DNA from: Apteryx mantelli
Taxonomy: Eukaryota > Chordata > Aves > Apterygiformes > Apterygidae
NCBI RefSeq assembly: GCF_036417845.1
Contig: NC_089980.1
Span: 46,374,501 to 46,438,500 of the forward strand
DNA length: 64,000 nt
Direction: 5' to 3'
The first letter of the stretch is position 1. Every line of letters begins with the position of its first letter. The notes beneath the pieces are model-generated. The model did no database searches and was not told the DNA's origin. It saw only the letters and a list, made by a program, of their open reading frames with translations. Positions 13,501-63,895 of the stretch are shown piece by piece. The position numbers and the translations under genes were made by a program.

Positions 13501-16500
13501 AGGGCCAGGTGGGAGCCAGGGACTGTGCTGTTTCTTGCTCTGTGGGGCATGCCTTTAGATATGAGGGGAGCAGAATCTGGGCACTCAGAAAATTTTCAGT
13601 GCAAATATGGAGGCAGGCAAGAAGTTAAAAATCTTCCAAGGGTAAGTAGGAACTGAGCAGGGATGCTATGGTCTGCAGTTTTACTTATTTAGATCTAGTG
13701 CAAATTGATATGACATCTTGTTAAAATCAAGGGACTTGCACACCCTGTTCTGGGAAACTCCCCAAATGATAACAATTAGGGGGGGGAAAAAAAAAAAAAA
13801 AGGAGCCGGAGAATCATTGATGCAGTGGCTTGGGAGGAATTGTATTTTGCTAATTTTAATATGGCTATATAATTTGCTTTTGCAGGCAGAGGCCACCTTC
13901 TAAACATAAATGTCTTTTTATCCAAATGGAATTATGTGAACAAGGGACATTGGAAAACTGGATTGAAAATAATCGAGAAAAACGAAACTATCAGGAGATG
14001 GCACAACACAAATTTTTACAAATAGTGAAAGGAGTAGCATATATTCATTCTAAAGGGTTAATTCATCGAGACCTCAAGGTAAGTAGAACAGGTCATTTTT
14101 TAAGTGGAAAAATGTAAGTAGTACTCACTGGAAATTCAGGAAATGTTAAATTGTTTTAGTCTTTGCTTATTCTATGATGTGCCTTAGTAGTGTGCCTCTT
14201 CTGATATGACCAGTATTTTTTTTTTTTCAGCAACCAGATTTAATTCTAAAATCAGAAGGTGAACTAAAGGATCTCAGAATACAGTAGTTCAAAAAATCAA
14301 TCATCCATTAACAAACCTATTGTTACTGGGACATGAGACTGCCTATTGGAAAAAGAAATAGAAACTTACTTCAGTAATAAAATTATATAAAACATTTTTC
14401 TTACGATAACAGTGGCTGTCAATCAACCTGCTTACCAATCTTATAAAAAGAAAGGTGGCAAAAGGTTGAGACTGGGAAGTTTGCTCTTGTCTTGGGATAG
14501 TCTATTTTAATACATGCTGCGTTTTATAACTACATACTCTAGTTGTTGTTGTTGTATCCTGTACACATATAAATATGTGTATGCTACCTTTTTGGATAGA
14601 ATTTCTGAGTCTCCAGAGGAAGTGCATAATCTTATAACCTTTATATTGAAATAAAATATTTTTAAAGGACAAAATTGCAAGCCTTTTCAAGGTTTCTAAT
14701 GCTGGTTCTAATGTTGCTTATAGAGTTTTAAATCAGTCGCTGCACAGGCACTGATACAATTTTTAATTACACATTTACATGCCATATTTTTTACAGAATT
14801 AACATTACTCACTTCTTGAGCAACTCATTAGTATGGTGGTGTTTGTAAGAACTAAAAATAGCTGTAGCGAGTCGCACTAAATGTTGATCTAGCATGTTGT
14901 CCTCCTCATATAATGGATAATTTTGGATACCTGAAGAACATTATTAGAACTTAGAGATGCTACAGTGCTGCTTGCCTTGATGCCTGTTCCCTCCCCTCAA
15001 GACTATCCCTCCAGCAACCTGAGTTTTGTGGAATTCTTGAGCCAGCGGTGGAATCTTCTGCGTTTTGCATTCACTGCGTGGTTCCAGGCCATGTTCATTG
15101 CACACTCGTAGAATCTTGTCTTACAGACATGCATGTCATCCTGAACTTTTCTGTGTGGCTTACACCACAATATTGGAGTCAACTACAAATACTCATTCAT
15201 CTGTTCTCCCCAGATGGCTGGGAAGAAGAGGCCTAATAAATGTCTTCTCTCCCCACACATTACTTCTTGGCTCTTCCTACTCTTCTGGCTTCATATATCC
15301 TTGCTCTTTCAGTCCTGCTTTATTTTCATCTCAGCTCAAACTCCTACTTTTCCCTCTTCCTATGAATCTGTTGCCCCAGTCTCTCATCTGCAGAATCTGG
15401 CCGTAAGCTACTTTCAAGTTCTATTGCTAACTTGTCTGTCTGCATATGAATTTAGAAACTTCTTTCTCCCCACTTCAATCTGCTGTCCACTCAGATGCTT
15501 TGCCAGTTGAGAGCTCCATGTCCCAGAATCCCAGCTGCAGGATAGGTTCAAGCTCTGAGGTGAATGTCTGTTTGTGGCTGGTATGAATGGAGTCTTCAAA
15601 TAGCATTGCCTTGAAGCACTGTAGGTACTGTGTTAAGTGTGTGGACTTGGTCAAACTTGAACAGAATTAGGTTGGGCATTCTTGACACAATGATCTCTTC
15701 CCATAAAACCTTAAATATTTCTTGGCCTTGGGGGCCACTGGAGCTTCTCTGAGTAAAAGATAGTGTGTTTTTCTTTTTTTTGTTTTAATAACATTCAGAA
15801 ATTTATTTTCTTTACCTTCTTTGGAATGACAGATGGTTTGGAAAACTGCAGCAAAATGTATATGATTCTATTTTTAGTTGCATGTAACTTTATCAAAATT
15901 TAAAATGGGAAGTTCAAAGAAACCTTAATACTTAAAAGTGATAGTGAGATGCCTATAGTAAGCCCCAGCTTTGCAACTGATTTAATATGGATAATACTGC
16001 TGTGAAACCTAGGTGAAACTATTGATTTGAGTGGAACTCCATGTGAGCCTAAAGGCTCTGCCCAAGTGTGTCAAATCCCAGGACCAGGATCTAAGATTAT
16101 AAAGCACTTTTGAAAGTGAAATGTTCTATGCAAAATGTATCTATCTGAAGAGAGTTAAAGCATGACCTGAGCTAGTGAAAAATGTTATGGTTACTATGGT
16201 GTGTGCTATTTTAAAATTGGTTTGTGTGTTTAAAAAATAAGTTAATTGAATGTTCCTCTGTTCCCCCTCCCCCCCCATTTGTTTCTTAGTACTAATTTCT
16301 GTGGAAAAATTACCAAATTTTATGAGAAGCACTTCTGTGGTGCTTATGGTTGACAATAAATCTTAGCCATTTGACAATTTACTTTTTTTCCTCCTCCCCC
16401 CCATATAGCCTCAGAATATATTCATATCAAGTGAAGATAAAATAAAAATAGGTGACTTTGGGCTTGTGACTTCCGAGGCATACAACCCTCTGACTGAAAA

Positions 16501-19500
16501 CCGAGGAACAAAATCATACATGGCACCAGAACAGGTAATTGTCCTGCTATATTAGGGTGTCTGTTATTAGACTTGCATTATAAACTCAGTATTGGTTGGG
16601 CTCAGCCCTAACATCAGTACTAAACAAAGTTGCCTAAAGTTCCCTGGTGTGATTGTAGACCAGCATAACCTCATTCTGGAGAAAGCAGTCTGCCAGTTTA
16701 GTTGGTGTAAATTACAAGGTTTGAAGCTGATGCATAAATAATGCTCTCGCAAAAATAGGATGCCCCCCATGAATTTCAAATTGAATTTAAGTAATTCAGG
16801 ACTTCTGATAATTGTGGCATTTGCGTCCCTGTATTTTATTTCTTATTTGTACCAGAGAGACATTGTCTTATCACTATAGGTCTGTAGAAGTGTTAATTCC
16901 AGTGTATTCAATGTGACACAACAGTAATTATTTAACAGGCCTTTGGCAGAAAGGATTAAGGACTAATTTGAAGATCAAGTAGTAGTTCCAATCCTGTAGC
17001 ATTTAGGTGAAATTTTCTACTGATTTCAAAACGTTGAAAGTGCTATCAAGCTGGATTTGATGGAAATAAATTGAAATGCATTCTTATGCATTTATGGCTA
17101 TGTTTTTCTTATTGGAATCTTTGTAGTTTGGAGACAGATATGGAAAGGAAGTAGATATTTATGCACTGGGATTAATTTGGTTTGAAATTCTTTCGGCATT
17201 GGCCAGTTGTCATGAGAAACATAAGGTAAGTAATCTTTAAATTAAAAAAAAAGACAAAACCTCACATTAAGTCATTGCTTTGCCTTGCTGCTGGTCTCTC
17301 ATGCTGCTTAAATGCCAGAAGGAAACTCTTTATCTAGAGTACTGCCTCTGTTTATTTACACTTCCCCCTGTGATTCATTTCTATAAGGCCTGTAAGTCTA
17401 TAACACTTCAGTTAAAATGCAGCAACTCTGGTAAAGAAATACCGTTTTTATTTTACTTATCTTCTATTGACATACAAACAGATTAAGTCTTAAGTGTGCT
17501 TAGCCATGTACTTATATCTATGGGAAAGCTATTCAAACAGCTAAAAAATACTATCATCTGTTTAAAAAAAAAATCTCAAGTTTCTGATAAATCTTTTTAT
17601 TTGATCAGAGCATTGAAAAGGATTATTTTGCTATTTTTAGAAAACAAATCCTTAAGAAAGACAGAGGAGACATTAGTTTCTGCCATGCTCTCCTCTTTAC
17701 TGCAGAGTGAAGCAAGAACAAAATTTCCAGCAAGCCAGAACACTTGCAGTTTTCCAAAATGAAAACAAAAGTGATTTGGAGTATGAGGCTTTGTTTCGTT
17801 TAATTGAAAAAATGATACTTCAAAAAGAAATCATTAGTACTTAAAAGATACCTTTCAAAAAACTGTTTTTTGTCTTTTTTTGGTAGTTTGCACATCAGTA
17901 GTGTAACAGCTTGTATGCGCAAGCCTGTGTATTTGTAGGATGGGGACAAGGATGCTGAGTGTTTTGTCTAAGGATATTATTTTGTAACATACGCGTATCT
18001 TACATAATACACAAGATGCGGTGGACCTAGAAGCTCTTTAACCACATCAGCTTGGCCCTTTGCCAGCGTGAGGAAAACCATACCAAAGTGGTTGTTTGAC
18101 TTTCAGATTCAACTTTGCTCTGTTTGGCTACCTTGTAGTATTTTCTAAGACATCTTGTTCCTCCTCACAGCTTACTATGCAGATGTGTCCCTAGTCCCAT
18201 AGTGTTTAAAGTTAAAAGAGCAAGATCAATTTTTTAGTCTAGCTTCCTTAAAACAAAGCATGGAAGTCCTGTGGCTGTACGGAAATGGGGAAGTCATGTG
18301 GATGGAAAGTCCTAGGATGCTCTTCAGCTGCTCCATCAGCTTAAAATAATAATTTCACTCAGAGCATAATAGAATCTGTTGTTGGCAAGCCCTGCTGAAA
18401 GACCATCATGCAAAAGCAAAGTTGGCAATATGAGCTGAGTAACTGGCTCATTTAATGGTCATCAGCAGGTAGGATCAAAAGTCTAAAGGTATTGGTAAAG
18501 AAGAGGAAAAAAGCTTGAAGTTCATGGGAGGTGTTGTTTTACTGGACACTGATTATATGGGCTTGCTAAGCCAGGCCAGTAGCATCCAAAAATCTAGCTA
18601 ATGATTCCGGCCACATAGCTAAGTGTCCAAGAACACGATTCTTTTTCTTCAGACACCCATTACAGTAGTTAACAGCAAAGTGGGTGATGTGGACATCTTT
18701 GTTTACCCAGAAAGCCTCATTGTGTAGGGAAAAATAGTTGTTACCCAGAAACAGTTTCTGAAAGCATGTAATTGTAAATACTAAGTATGTTAGTTGCTTT
18801 GAGCTCTACCTAGCGCTGTCTGCAGTGACACTGAAATAAAGTGTGTGTGATACAGAACAAGATAAAAGGGAGGAAGCACAGCTACTTGGCTTGCAAATAA
18901 CAACATCCAAATGTTATCAGATTAGGAAATTTAGTTTTCTCCCATCACTTTTCTATGTGATAAGGTGATATAAAAAACACTACTTTTAAATTAGGGACAG
19001 AAAGATAATGGTTATGAAATGGAGAGTTTTGCCAGAATGAGCACATCATTGTAGTTTATGAAGCCTTTCCATTTAAAAAGGGACAATAGTTCATGACAAG
19101 AACATAAAACAAAGTACAACCAAATGTAAAACTTCAGACTTTTTACAAGTACTTTCTTTTTGAAGTCCTACCTTTTTCATAATTTATATTTTCCTAACTA
19201 CTTCAGTAAATTATGTGGGTCAGAATCTGGGATGCAAAATACAATCAGTGAAAACATAGTGAAAGTGTTATATGACTTTCAGGTATGGAAAGATGTTAAA
19301 GAAGGTAACTTTCGAGAGAGCTTCACTCAGAAATTTGCAACAGAGGTATAGTATTTTAACCAATTACTTCAGCTGATTTCTTTATTTACTCATAAACAGT
19401 AATCTATATTGATTTCTTTTTCTTTAATTTTTTTCTGCAGGCACCCATGATCAAAAAGATGCTTTCAAGAGACCACCAAAGACGACCTTCTGCATCTCAA

Positions 19501-19560
19501 ATACTTCAATTTCTTAAGTCTGTTGATAAAGACAATACACATAAAGCTCATACTCACTGA
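1425..19560 (+). CDS. EIF2AK2: EIF2AK2 / PKR, interferon-induced dsRNA-activated eIF2alpha kinase (5' part outside the window)
   Basis: Fourteen coding exons, all with GT-AG borders and compatible phases: 1425-1539, 2731-2918, 5241-5367, 7039-7121, 8065-8149, 8634-8668, 8837-8965, 10684-10803, 12103-12210, 13886-14078, 16409-16534, 17127-17225, 19283-19345, 19441-19560 (TGA at 19558). They give about 529 residues; the start codon and first half of dsRBD1 lie upstream of base 1. Order seen: dsRBD1 second half, complete dsRBD2, acidic serine-rich linker, Ser/Thr kinase with glycine loop GEGGFGNV, lysine in YAVKRV, helix-C REVREL, HRDLK, DFG and APEQ. The family binds cytoplasmic dsRNA, dimerises, autophosphorylates and phosphorylates eIF2alpha to halt translation. 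The two activation-loop threonines (LTENRGT) sit at the spacing of human T446 and T451. The junction VDKR before the kinase domain matches the human protein as I recall it. Divergent points are the short kinase insert, the dsRBD2 loop and helix G. Other eIF2alpha kinases are excluded by the two dsRBDs. Confidence 0.95.
2731..5367 (+). other. EIF2AK2: EIF2AK2 dsRBD2, on two exons
   Basis: Exons 2731-2918 and 5241-5367 join at a K codon to give the second dsRNA-binding domain: first helix [13 protein letters not shown], strands [17 protein letters not shown], then helix [16 protein letters not shown]. The fold signature is clear. The second-helix start reads ISEAAAQ where mammalian PKR has a lysine-bearing TKQEAK type sequence, so RNA contact by this domain may be weak. 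The intron 2919-5240 carries old CR1-like sequence. Confidence 0.9.
3005..3415 (+). repeat. Degraded CR1-like LINE pieces in an EIF2AK2 intron
   Basis: The stretch around 3030-3115 (a ggctgga...ccagtggagg...ggagcac...tatgaggagag series) resembles the body of avian CR1 elements. About 3330-3410 (ggatatcagactagattgac, then tggtcctgtgccgg) resembles the 3' end of old CR1 copies, which typically read ggactagatgg...ggtctgacccagtatgg. Both pieces are in plus orientation. A pyrimidine-rich CTCTGT tract lies between them at about 3284-3330. The match is from memory and imperfect. Confidence 0.4.
7039..8965 (+). other. EIF2AK2: EIF2AK2 interdomain linker, five short exons
   Basis: Exons 7039-7121, 8065-8149, 8634-8668 and 8837-8965, with the end of 5241-5367, encode the flexible region between dsRBD2 and the kinase. 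The first part is serine and asparagine rich. The 35-bp exon 8634-8668 encodes [11 protein letters not shown]. The last exon is strongly acidic with repeated Ser-Asp pairs ([18 protein letters not shown]). The linker is poorly conserved in this family, so these exons are called from splice sites and phase rather than from homology, except for the KLAPKFD and VDKR ends, which resemble mammalian PKR. Confidence 0.75.
9190..10240 (+). mobile_element. Decayed hAT-family DNA transposon (ZBED5/FAM200-like transposase remnant)
   Basis: Between two EIF2AK2 exons the plus strand carries, in family order but in shifting frames, pieces that look like the C-terminal half of a hAT transposase. They are [12 protein letters not shown] (9302-9337; compare RWLSRGKVLxR), [12 protein letters not shown] (9507-9542; compare LITDxYxxVKAF), [10 protein letters not shown] with PEE following (9675-9725; compare FELxxNPF...PE), LRSCLVKML (10051-10077; compare LRxxALKML) and [12 protein letters not shown] (10121-10156; compare SRLTDEHLxxxLRI). 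Stop codons and frameshifts break it, so it is dead. The N-terminal part and terminal repeats were not seen. Three antisense open frames of 89 to 118 codons overlay it and are probably incidental. Confidence 0.5.
10544..10566 (+). other. EIF2AK2: Exon-like 23-nt sequence in an EIF2AK2 intron (possible poison exon)
   Basis: A long pyrimidine tract with four TTTTA units ends in TTCAG at 10543, followed by 23 bases and then a near-consensus donor GTGAGT at 10567. If spliced between exons 8837-8965 and 10684-10803, it would add one codon after the split arginine and then a TAG, and shift the frame. It is therefore not part of the kinase message, but could act as a stop-bearing alternative exon. 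No transcript evidence is available here. Confidence 0.3.
10804..13885 (+). other. EIF2AK2: EIF2AK2 introns flanking exon 12103-12210
   Basis: Apart from exon 12103-12210 I see only AT-rich intron sequence. A G8-A15 run lies at 13779-13801, shortly before the acceptor at 13881-13885. Short open frames in this stretch have no recognisable homology. Confidence 0.5.
14079..19282 (+). other. EIF2AK2: EIF2AK2 3' introns
   Basis: Introns 14079-16408, 16535-17126 and 17226-19282 hold no recognisable gene. A pyrimidine-rich section at about 15.0-15.6 kb has overlapping open frames of 113 and 98 codons without any recognised domain. Acceptors at 16408 and 17126 and donors at 16535 and 17226 are consensus. 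I saw no intact transposon. Confidence 0.5.
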
Positions 19561-20294
19561 ATGCCATTTTAAAAGACTTTCAGACTTGCTTAGATCCATG
19601 TCTTTTGAAACTGATGAAATATTATATCAGAAACAACAGCAAGACTTAAGTCTTCTCCTTGGTGTTTAGTCTTCCTGCCATTTATCATAGGTTGAGGAGC
19701 TTATTGACTGAAATAGTCACATCACCATTCACTCCCATCAGCTGCAAATCAGGACATTCCCCCCAATGCACTTCTGCAAACATCTGTGTGTGATTTTATT
19801 ATTGTTATTTTTTAATCTGGAGCCACAGGTTGTGGATGAGCTGAACTATGTTGTTTAATATGTAAAGGAATCTAGTCCTTGGCTCCTAGAAGATCAGGCT
19901 GATGTAGTGCTAACTGATCTGTGACAACTGCCTGTATGCATGCTCTTAACATGTGCTGCATCCATTATGAGTTGAGGTCACCTATTGCTTTCTGTGGAAG
20001 TAAGTGCTGTCTTATGGCATGCAAATCAAAATATTTTTATTCGTTCATGGTGATGTTATTACAACTACCAGAATGCTCCCCTTAAGACCACAGGAGGTAA
20101 TGTGCTGAACTGCAAGGAAAGACTAATTTTGTTTTAAAAAAAAAAAAAAAGCTAGAAATGGGTGTGGGTTATTTTTTAATTAATTAAGGTTCTTTAAGGA
20201 CTGAACTTTCTTCTCTCTGACCAACTGTCCAACACCTAGCACCTTCAGTGTTCTGGAATTTAAAGATATTTATGCTTTTAAAGCAAGCGTCCAA

Positions 20295-20402
20295 CTTACT
20301 TTTCTGAGCAACGTGCTCTAGGTGACACTGCTTGGGCAGGGGGGGCTGGACTCTATGATCTCTACAGGTCGCTTCCAACCTCAACCATTCTGTGATTCTG
20401 TG
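20295..20402 (+). repeat. CR1 LINE 3'-end fragment
   Basis: The sequence from about 20320 runs through ctgcttgggcaggggggctgg, actctatgatctctacaggt and cgcttccaacctcaacc, and ends with two perfect ATTCTGTG octamers at 20387-20394 and 20395-20402. This is the diagnostic 3' terminus of avian CR1 non-LTR retrotransposons. Plus orientation; only the last hundred or so bases remain, as is usual for 5'-truncated copies. The left border is unclear. Confidence 0.9.
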
Positions 20403-20742
20403 AAGTGTTCCTTGAGAACTTAGTTGTTGAACATCCAGTTTCTAGGAAATCTAGTTTAAAAGAAGATCTGTTCTGAACTTCTGAATACTGAGGGGGTTTT
20501 TTTATTTATTTTTTCTGAAAGGAACACCTAGTGTGCTCTAAAATATAGAAACTCTTCCTAGAGTTTTCTCAGTAGTAATCATTTAAAATCCTTTCTCAAG
20601 AGAGCACCTTAAATATATGTACTACTAGTTTTTATCCTTATTGTAATACCAAAGCATGTCTAACATGTTCTAAAGTGTTCTGAACACCCATGATGGCTCT
20701 TCTCCTCATTCCCACAAGAGATAACAATGCAGTTTGCCTGTT

Positions 20743-20778
20743 ACTCTGTAAGTTACAGGCTTCTGTAACTTACAGAGT
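20743..20778 (+). repeat. Perfect inverted repeat, 16-bp arms with a 4-nt loop
   Basis: The left arm, bases 20743-20758 (actctgtaagttacag), is the exact reverse complement of bases 20763-20778, separated by GCTT. As RNA it would form an uninterrupted 16-bp stem, with the base before each arm no longer pairing. It lies about 1.2 kb after the EIF2AK2 stop, in the inferred 3' UTR. Confidence 0.9.
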
Positions 20779-20994
20779 TCTGATCTGGCTGAATAGGAAG
20801 AATTTGGGAGGGGTAGGGAGCAGGGAGAAAAGAGAGACAAATTAGCCCTTCAGATACTTGTCTGAGCTGTATCTTTTCAAAAAATTCATAGCTGTGGAGC
20901 CCACCTAATTTCATAAAAGGCAAATGAGCAGAGATTTCTAAACAGGAAAATAGTAACTATGTGTAAAGCTTAAAATACTGTATGATTTTTTGAA

Positions 20995-21000
20995 ATTAAA
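20995..21000 (+). promoter_or_regulatory. EIF2AK2: Candidate poly(A) signal of EIF2AK2 (ATTAAA)
   Basis: ATTAAA is the commonest variant of AATAAA. It is followed within about 15 bases by a GT-rich segment. It was chosen because no canonical hexamer lies between the stop codon and this point. Confidence 0.4.
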
Positions 21001-21511
21001 AAAAGTGGGTGTTCACTTAAAAGGAATAATAGATATGAATGCATAATCATTTTTATACTCTTAAGGAAATCTACTGCTGATCTTCTGCAAGTGTTTGTCA
21101 CTAAATAAGCACCTGATGTTCTTTTGTCACATCTTTCTGTAACAAGTAAAGTTTTCTTTTCCTTGTAATGAATGTTTTTTTCTTCACAAATACATACACC
21201 ACTATTTTGGACTACTTCATATTTCTTTGCACCTAAAGGTCAGGGAGAAACAATACTGTGATACAGATAAAACACCACTTGTTAGACTTCCCTCTCCCTT
21301 TCCACCCCCTCAAAACTACTCTTATACTATGAAAACTGGTATGTGTCAAATTCAGCTGAATATCTTTTACAGTTCATGGGCAGAATGCCCATAAAATAGC
21401 ATTACTTTTTACTGCTAAATAATGTTGAACTTGGCCCATCACTGTGACAGATTTATTCTGTAGTGATTTGCATACTTCAGTACCTTTTATTAGTGGGTGT
21501 TTACAGTAGCC

Positions 21512-21536
21512 GTTGCTGTTCTATAAGAACAGCAAC
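21512..21536. repeat. Perfect inverted repeat, 11-bp arms with a 3-nt loop
   Basis: gttgctgttct at 21512-21522 is the reverse complement of 21526-21536, with ATA between. It lies between the converging 3' ends of EIF2AK2 and GPATCH11, just past the putative GPATCH11 poly(A) signal on the minus strand. Confidence 0.85.
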
Positions 21537-21561
21537 AACAACAAAAAAATCTATTGATATA

Positions 21562-21567
21562 TTTATT
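21562..21567 (-). promoter_or_regulatory. GPATCH11: Candidate poly(A) signal of GPATCH11 (AATAAA)
   Basis: On the minus strand AATAAA occurs here, the first canonical hexamer after the GPATCH11 stop codon, followed at 21552-21520 by a T-rich and TTG-repeated stretch as expected of a downstream element. It implies a 3' UTR of about 560 bases, roughly 21545-22106. Confidence 0.6.
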
Positions 21568-22106
21568 TAGCATATCCCAAGATTCTACAAAATACCACCT
21601 TTACATACAGGAGAATATCAGTTCAAATAATGTTATTGTAATATTTCACAAGCTTTTTTTCACCAGCTCTAAGATGGTAGGAAAAGATGTACTCAATTAC
21701 AACACAGATGTTGTTTTTATATCTTTACAAGAATGGCTGTACAACAAAAAAACTTGTTTAACATAATTTAAACAGAAAAACTTGTTAAGTTATCCCCCTC
21801 ATTTAAACCTGAATTTCATTATCAGCTGATCTTGCTCAAGCCAGGGCTTAAGTGAAGACTGTAGAAGGCTTACCTGCCTCTAAATTATGGTAGTGCAAAT
21901 ATAAATGTAAAGTTGTAATTCTTATTAATCAAGCAGAAAATACATAGAATGCTTCAGATATGTGCAGTATAACCTGTCAACATTCCTCCTCTTCTGCATG
22001 CCTTGTATGTATTCTCCAGAGTCTGGCATAGCACTGAATCTTCTAAAAAAATTTTTTTTATGAACTATATACATGTTTATCTAGGATTCCTTTCTTTAAG
22101 ATGACT

Positions 22107-27557
<5,451 letters not shown>

Positions 27558-27577
27558 GTTTAACACACATGCCCTTT

Positions 27578-27899
27578 TCAGACCTCCGAGCTATAAACAA
27601 TGCAATCACATTTTATCGTGGGTTTGTTTGCTTGTTTTTGCAAACTACCTGAAATGCAGCACCGTCTTCCGGGCTGAGGACAAGCCCGCAGCTCAGGCCT
27701 GCCGCATCCAGTGCGCAGCCGGAGTTTCAGTCGGCCCCGGCCCCGGCCTGAGGCGCCTCCCCGCCCCTGCGGGCTGCTGACCCCCCCCCGGGCGCCGGCG
27801 GGGCTCGTTTCCGACCCCATCACTGCTAACCGTCGCCACCTCCGCACCCCGCACGCAGCCGCCCCGCGCTTACCCGTCCTGGGCCCGGCTCGGCCGCAT
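27578..27899 (-). other. GPATCH11: Possible GPATCH11 5' leader: noncoding exon 1, intron and uORF
   Basis: On the minus strand a good donor (GACGG/GTAAGC) ends a putative first exon at 27874, and the acceptor TTGTTTATAG ends at 27591, so the second exon starts at 27590 and reaches the start codon at 27557. Joined this way the leader holds an upstream ATG at 27899 with a 12-codon frame ending in TGA at 27580-27578, 20 bases before the main start. Splice sites are seen; use of them is inferred. Confidence 0.5.
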
Positions 27900-27997
27900 T
27901 GCGCCTGCGTGGCCCCGGCCCCGCCCACAGGCCGGCGCCTGCGCCTGCGCGCGGGCCGCTTCCTGCCAGGCGGTCGCAGGTGTCGCCGCGCTGCTGA

Positions 27998-63895
<35,898 letters not shown>

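Larger units (their letters stand above)
10684..19530 (+). other. EIF2AK2: EIF2AK2 protein kinase domain
   Basis: Seven exons encode the catalytic domain: N lobe 10684-10803 (glycine loop, catalytic lysine) and 12103-12210 (helix C glutamate in REVREL); 13886-14078 (hinge [14 protein letters not shown] and HRDLK); 16409-16534 (PQNIF, DFG, activation loop, APEQ); 17127-17225 ([12 protein letters not shown], helix F); 19283-19345 and 19441-19560 (helices G to [10 protein letters not shown]). All catalytic residues are present, so an active enzyme is expected. The beta4-beta5 insert is about 17 residues ([17 protein letters not shown]), roughly a dozen fewer than in human PKR as I remember it, and an intron falls inside it. 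Confidence 0.93.
19561..21020 (+). other. EIF2AK2: Probable 3' UTR of EIF2AK2
   Basis: No AATAAA occurs for about 1.4 kb after the stop codon. The first plausible poly(A) signal is ATTAAA at 20995-21000, with a GT-rich stretch (agtgggtgttc) just after it. The UTR would contain a genomic A15 run at 20136-20150, a CR1 3' fragment and a perfect hairpin. The end point is inferred. Confidence 0.5.

Noticed and set aside
15048-15510. Overlapping plus-strand open frames of 62 to 113 codons in an EIF2AK2 intron
   Set aside because: Pyrimidine-rich sequence, no family resemblance, no plausible splice context, and lengths near what chance allows.
20136-20150. A15 run as a retroposed poly(A) tail or transcript end
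   Set aside because: No poly(A) signal lies ahead of it, and there are no target-site duplications or recognisable retroposed sequence before it.
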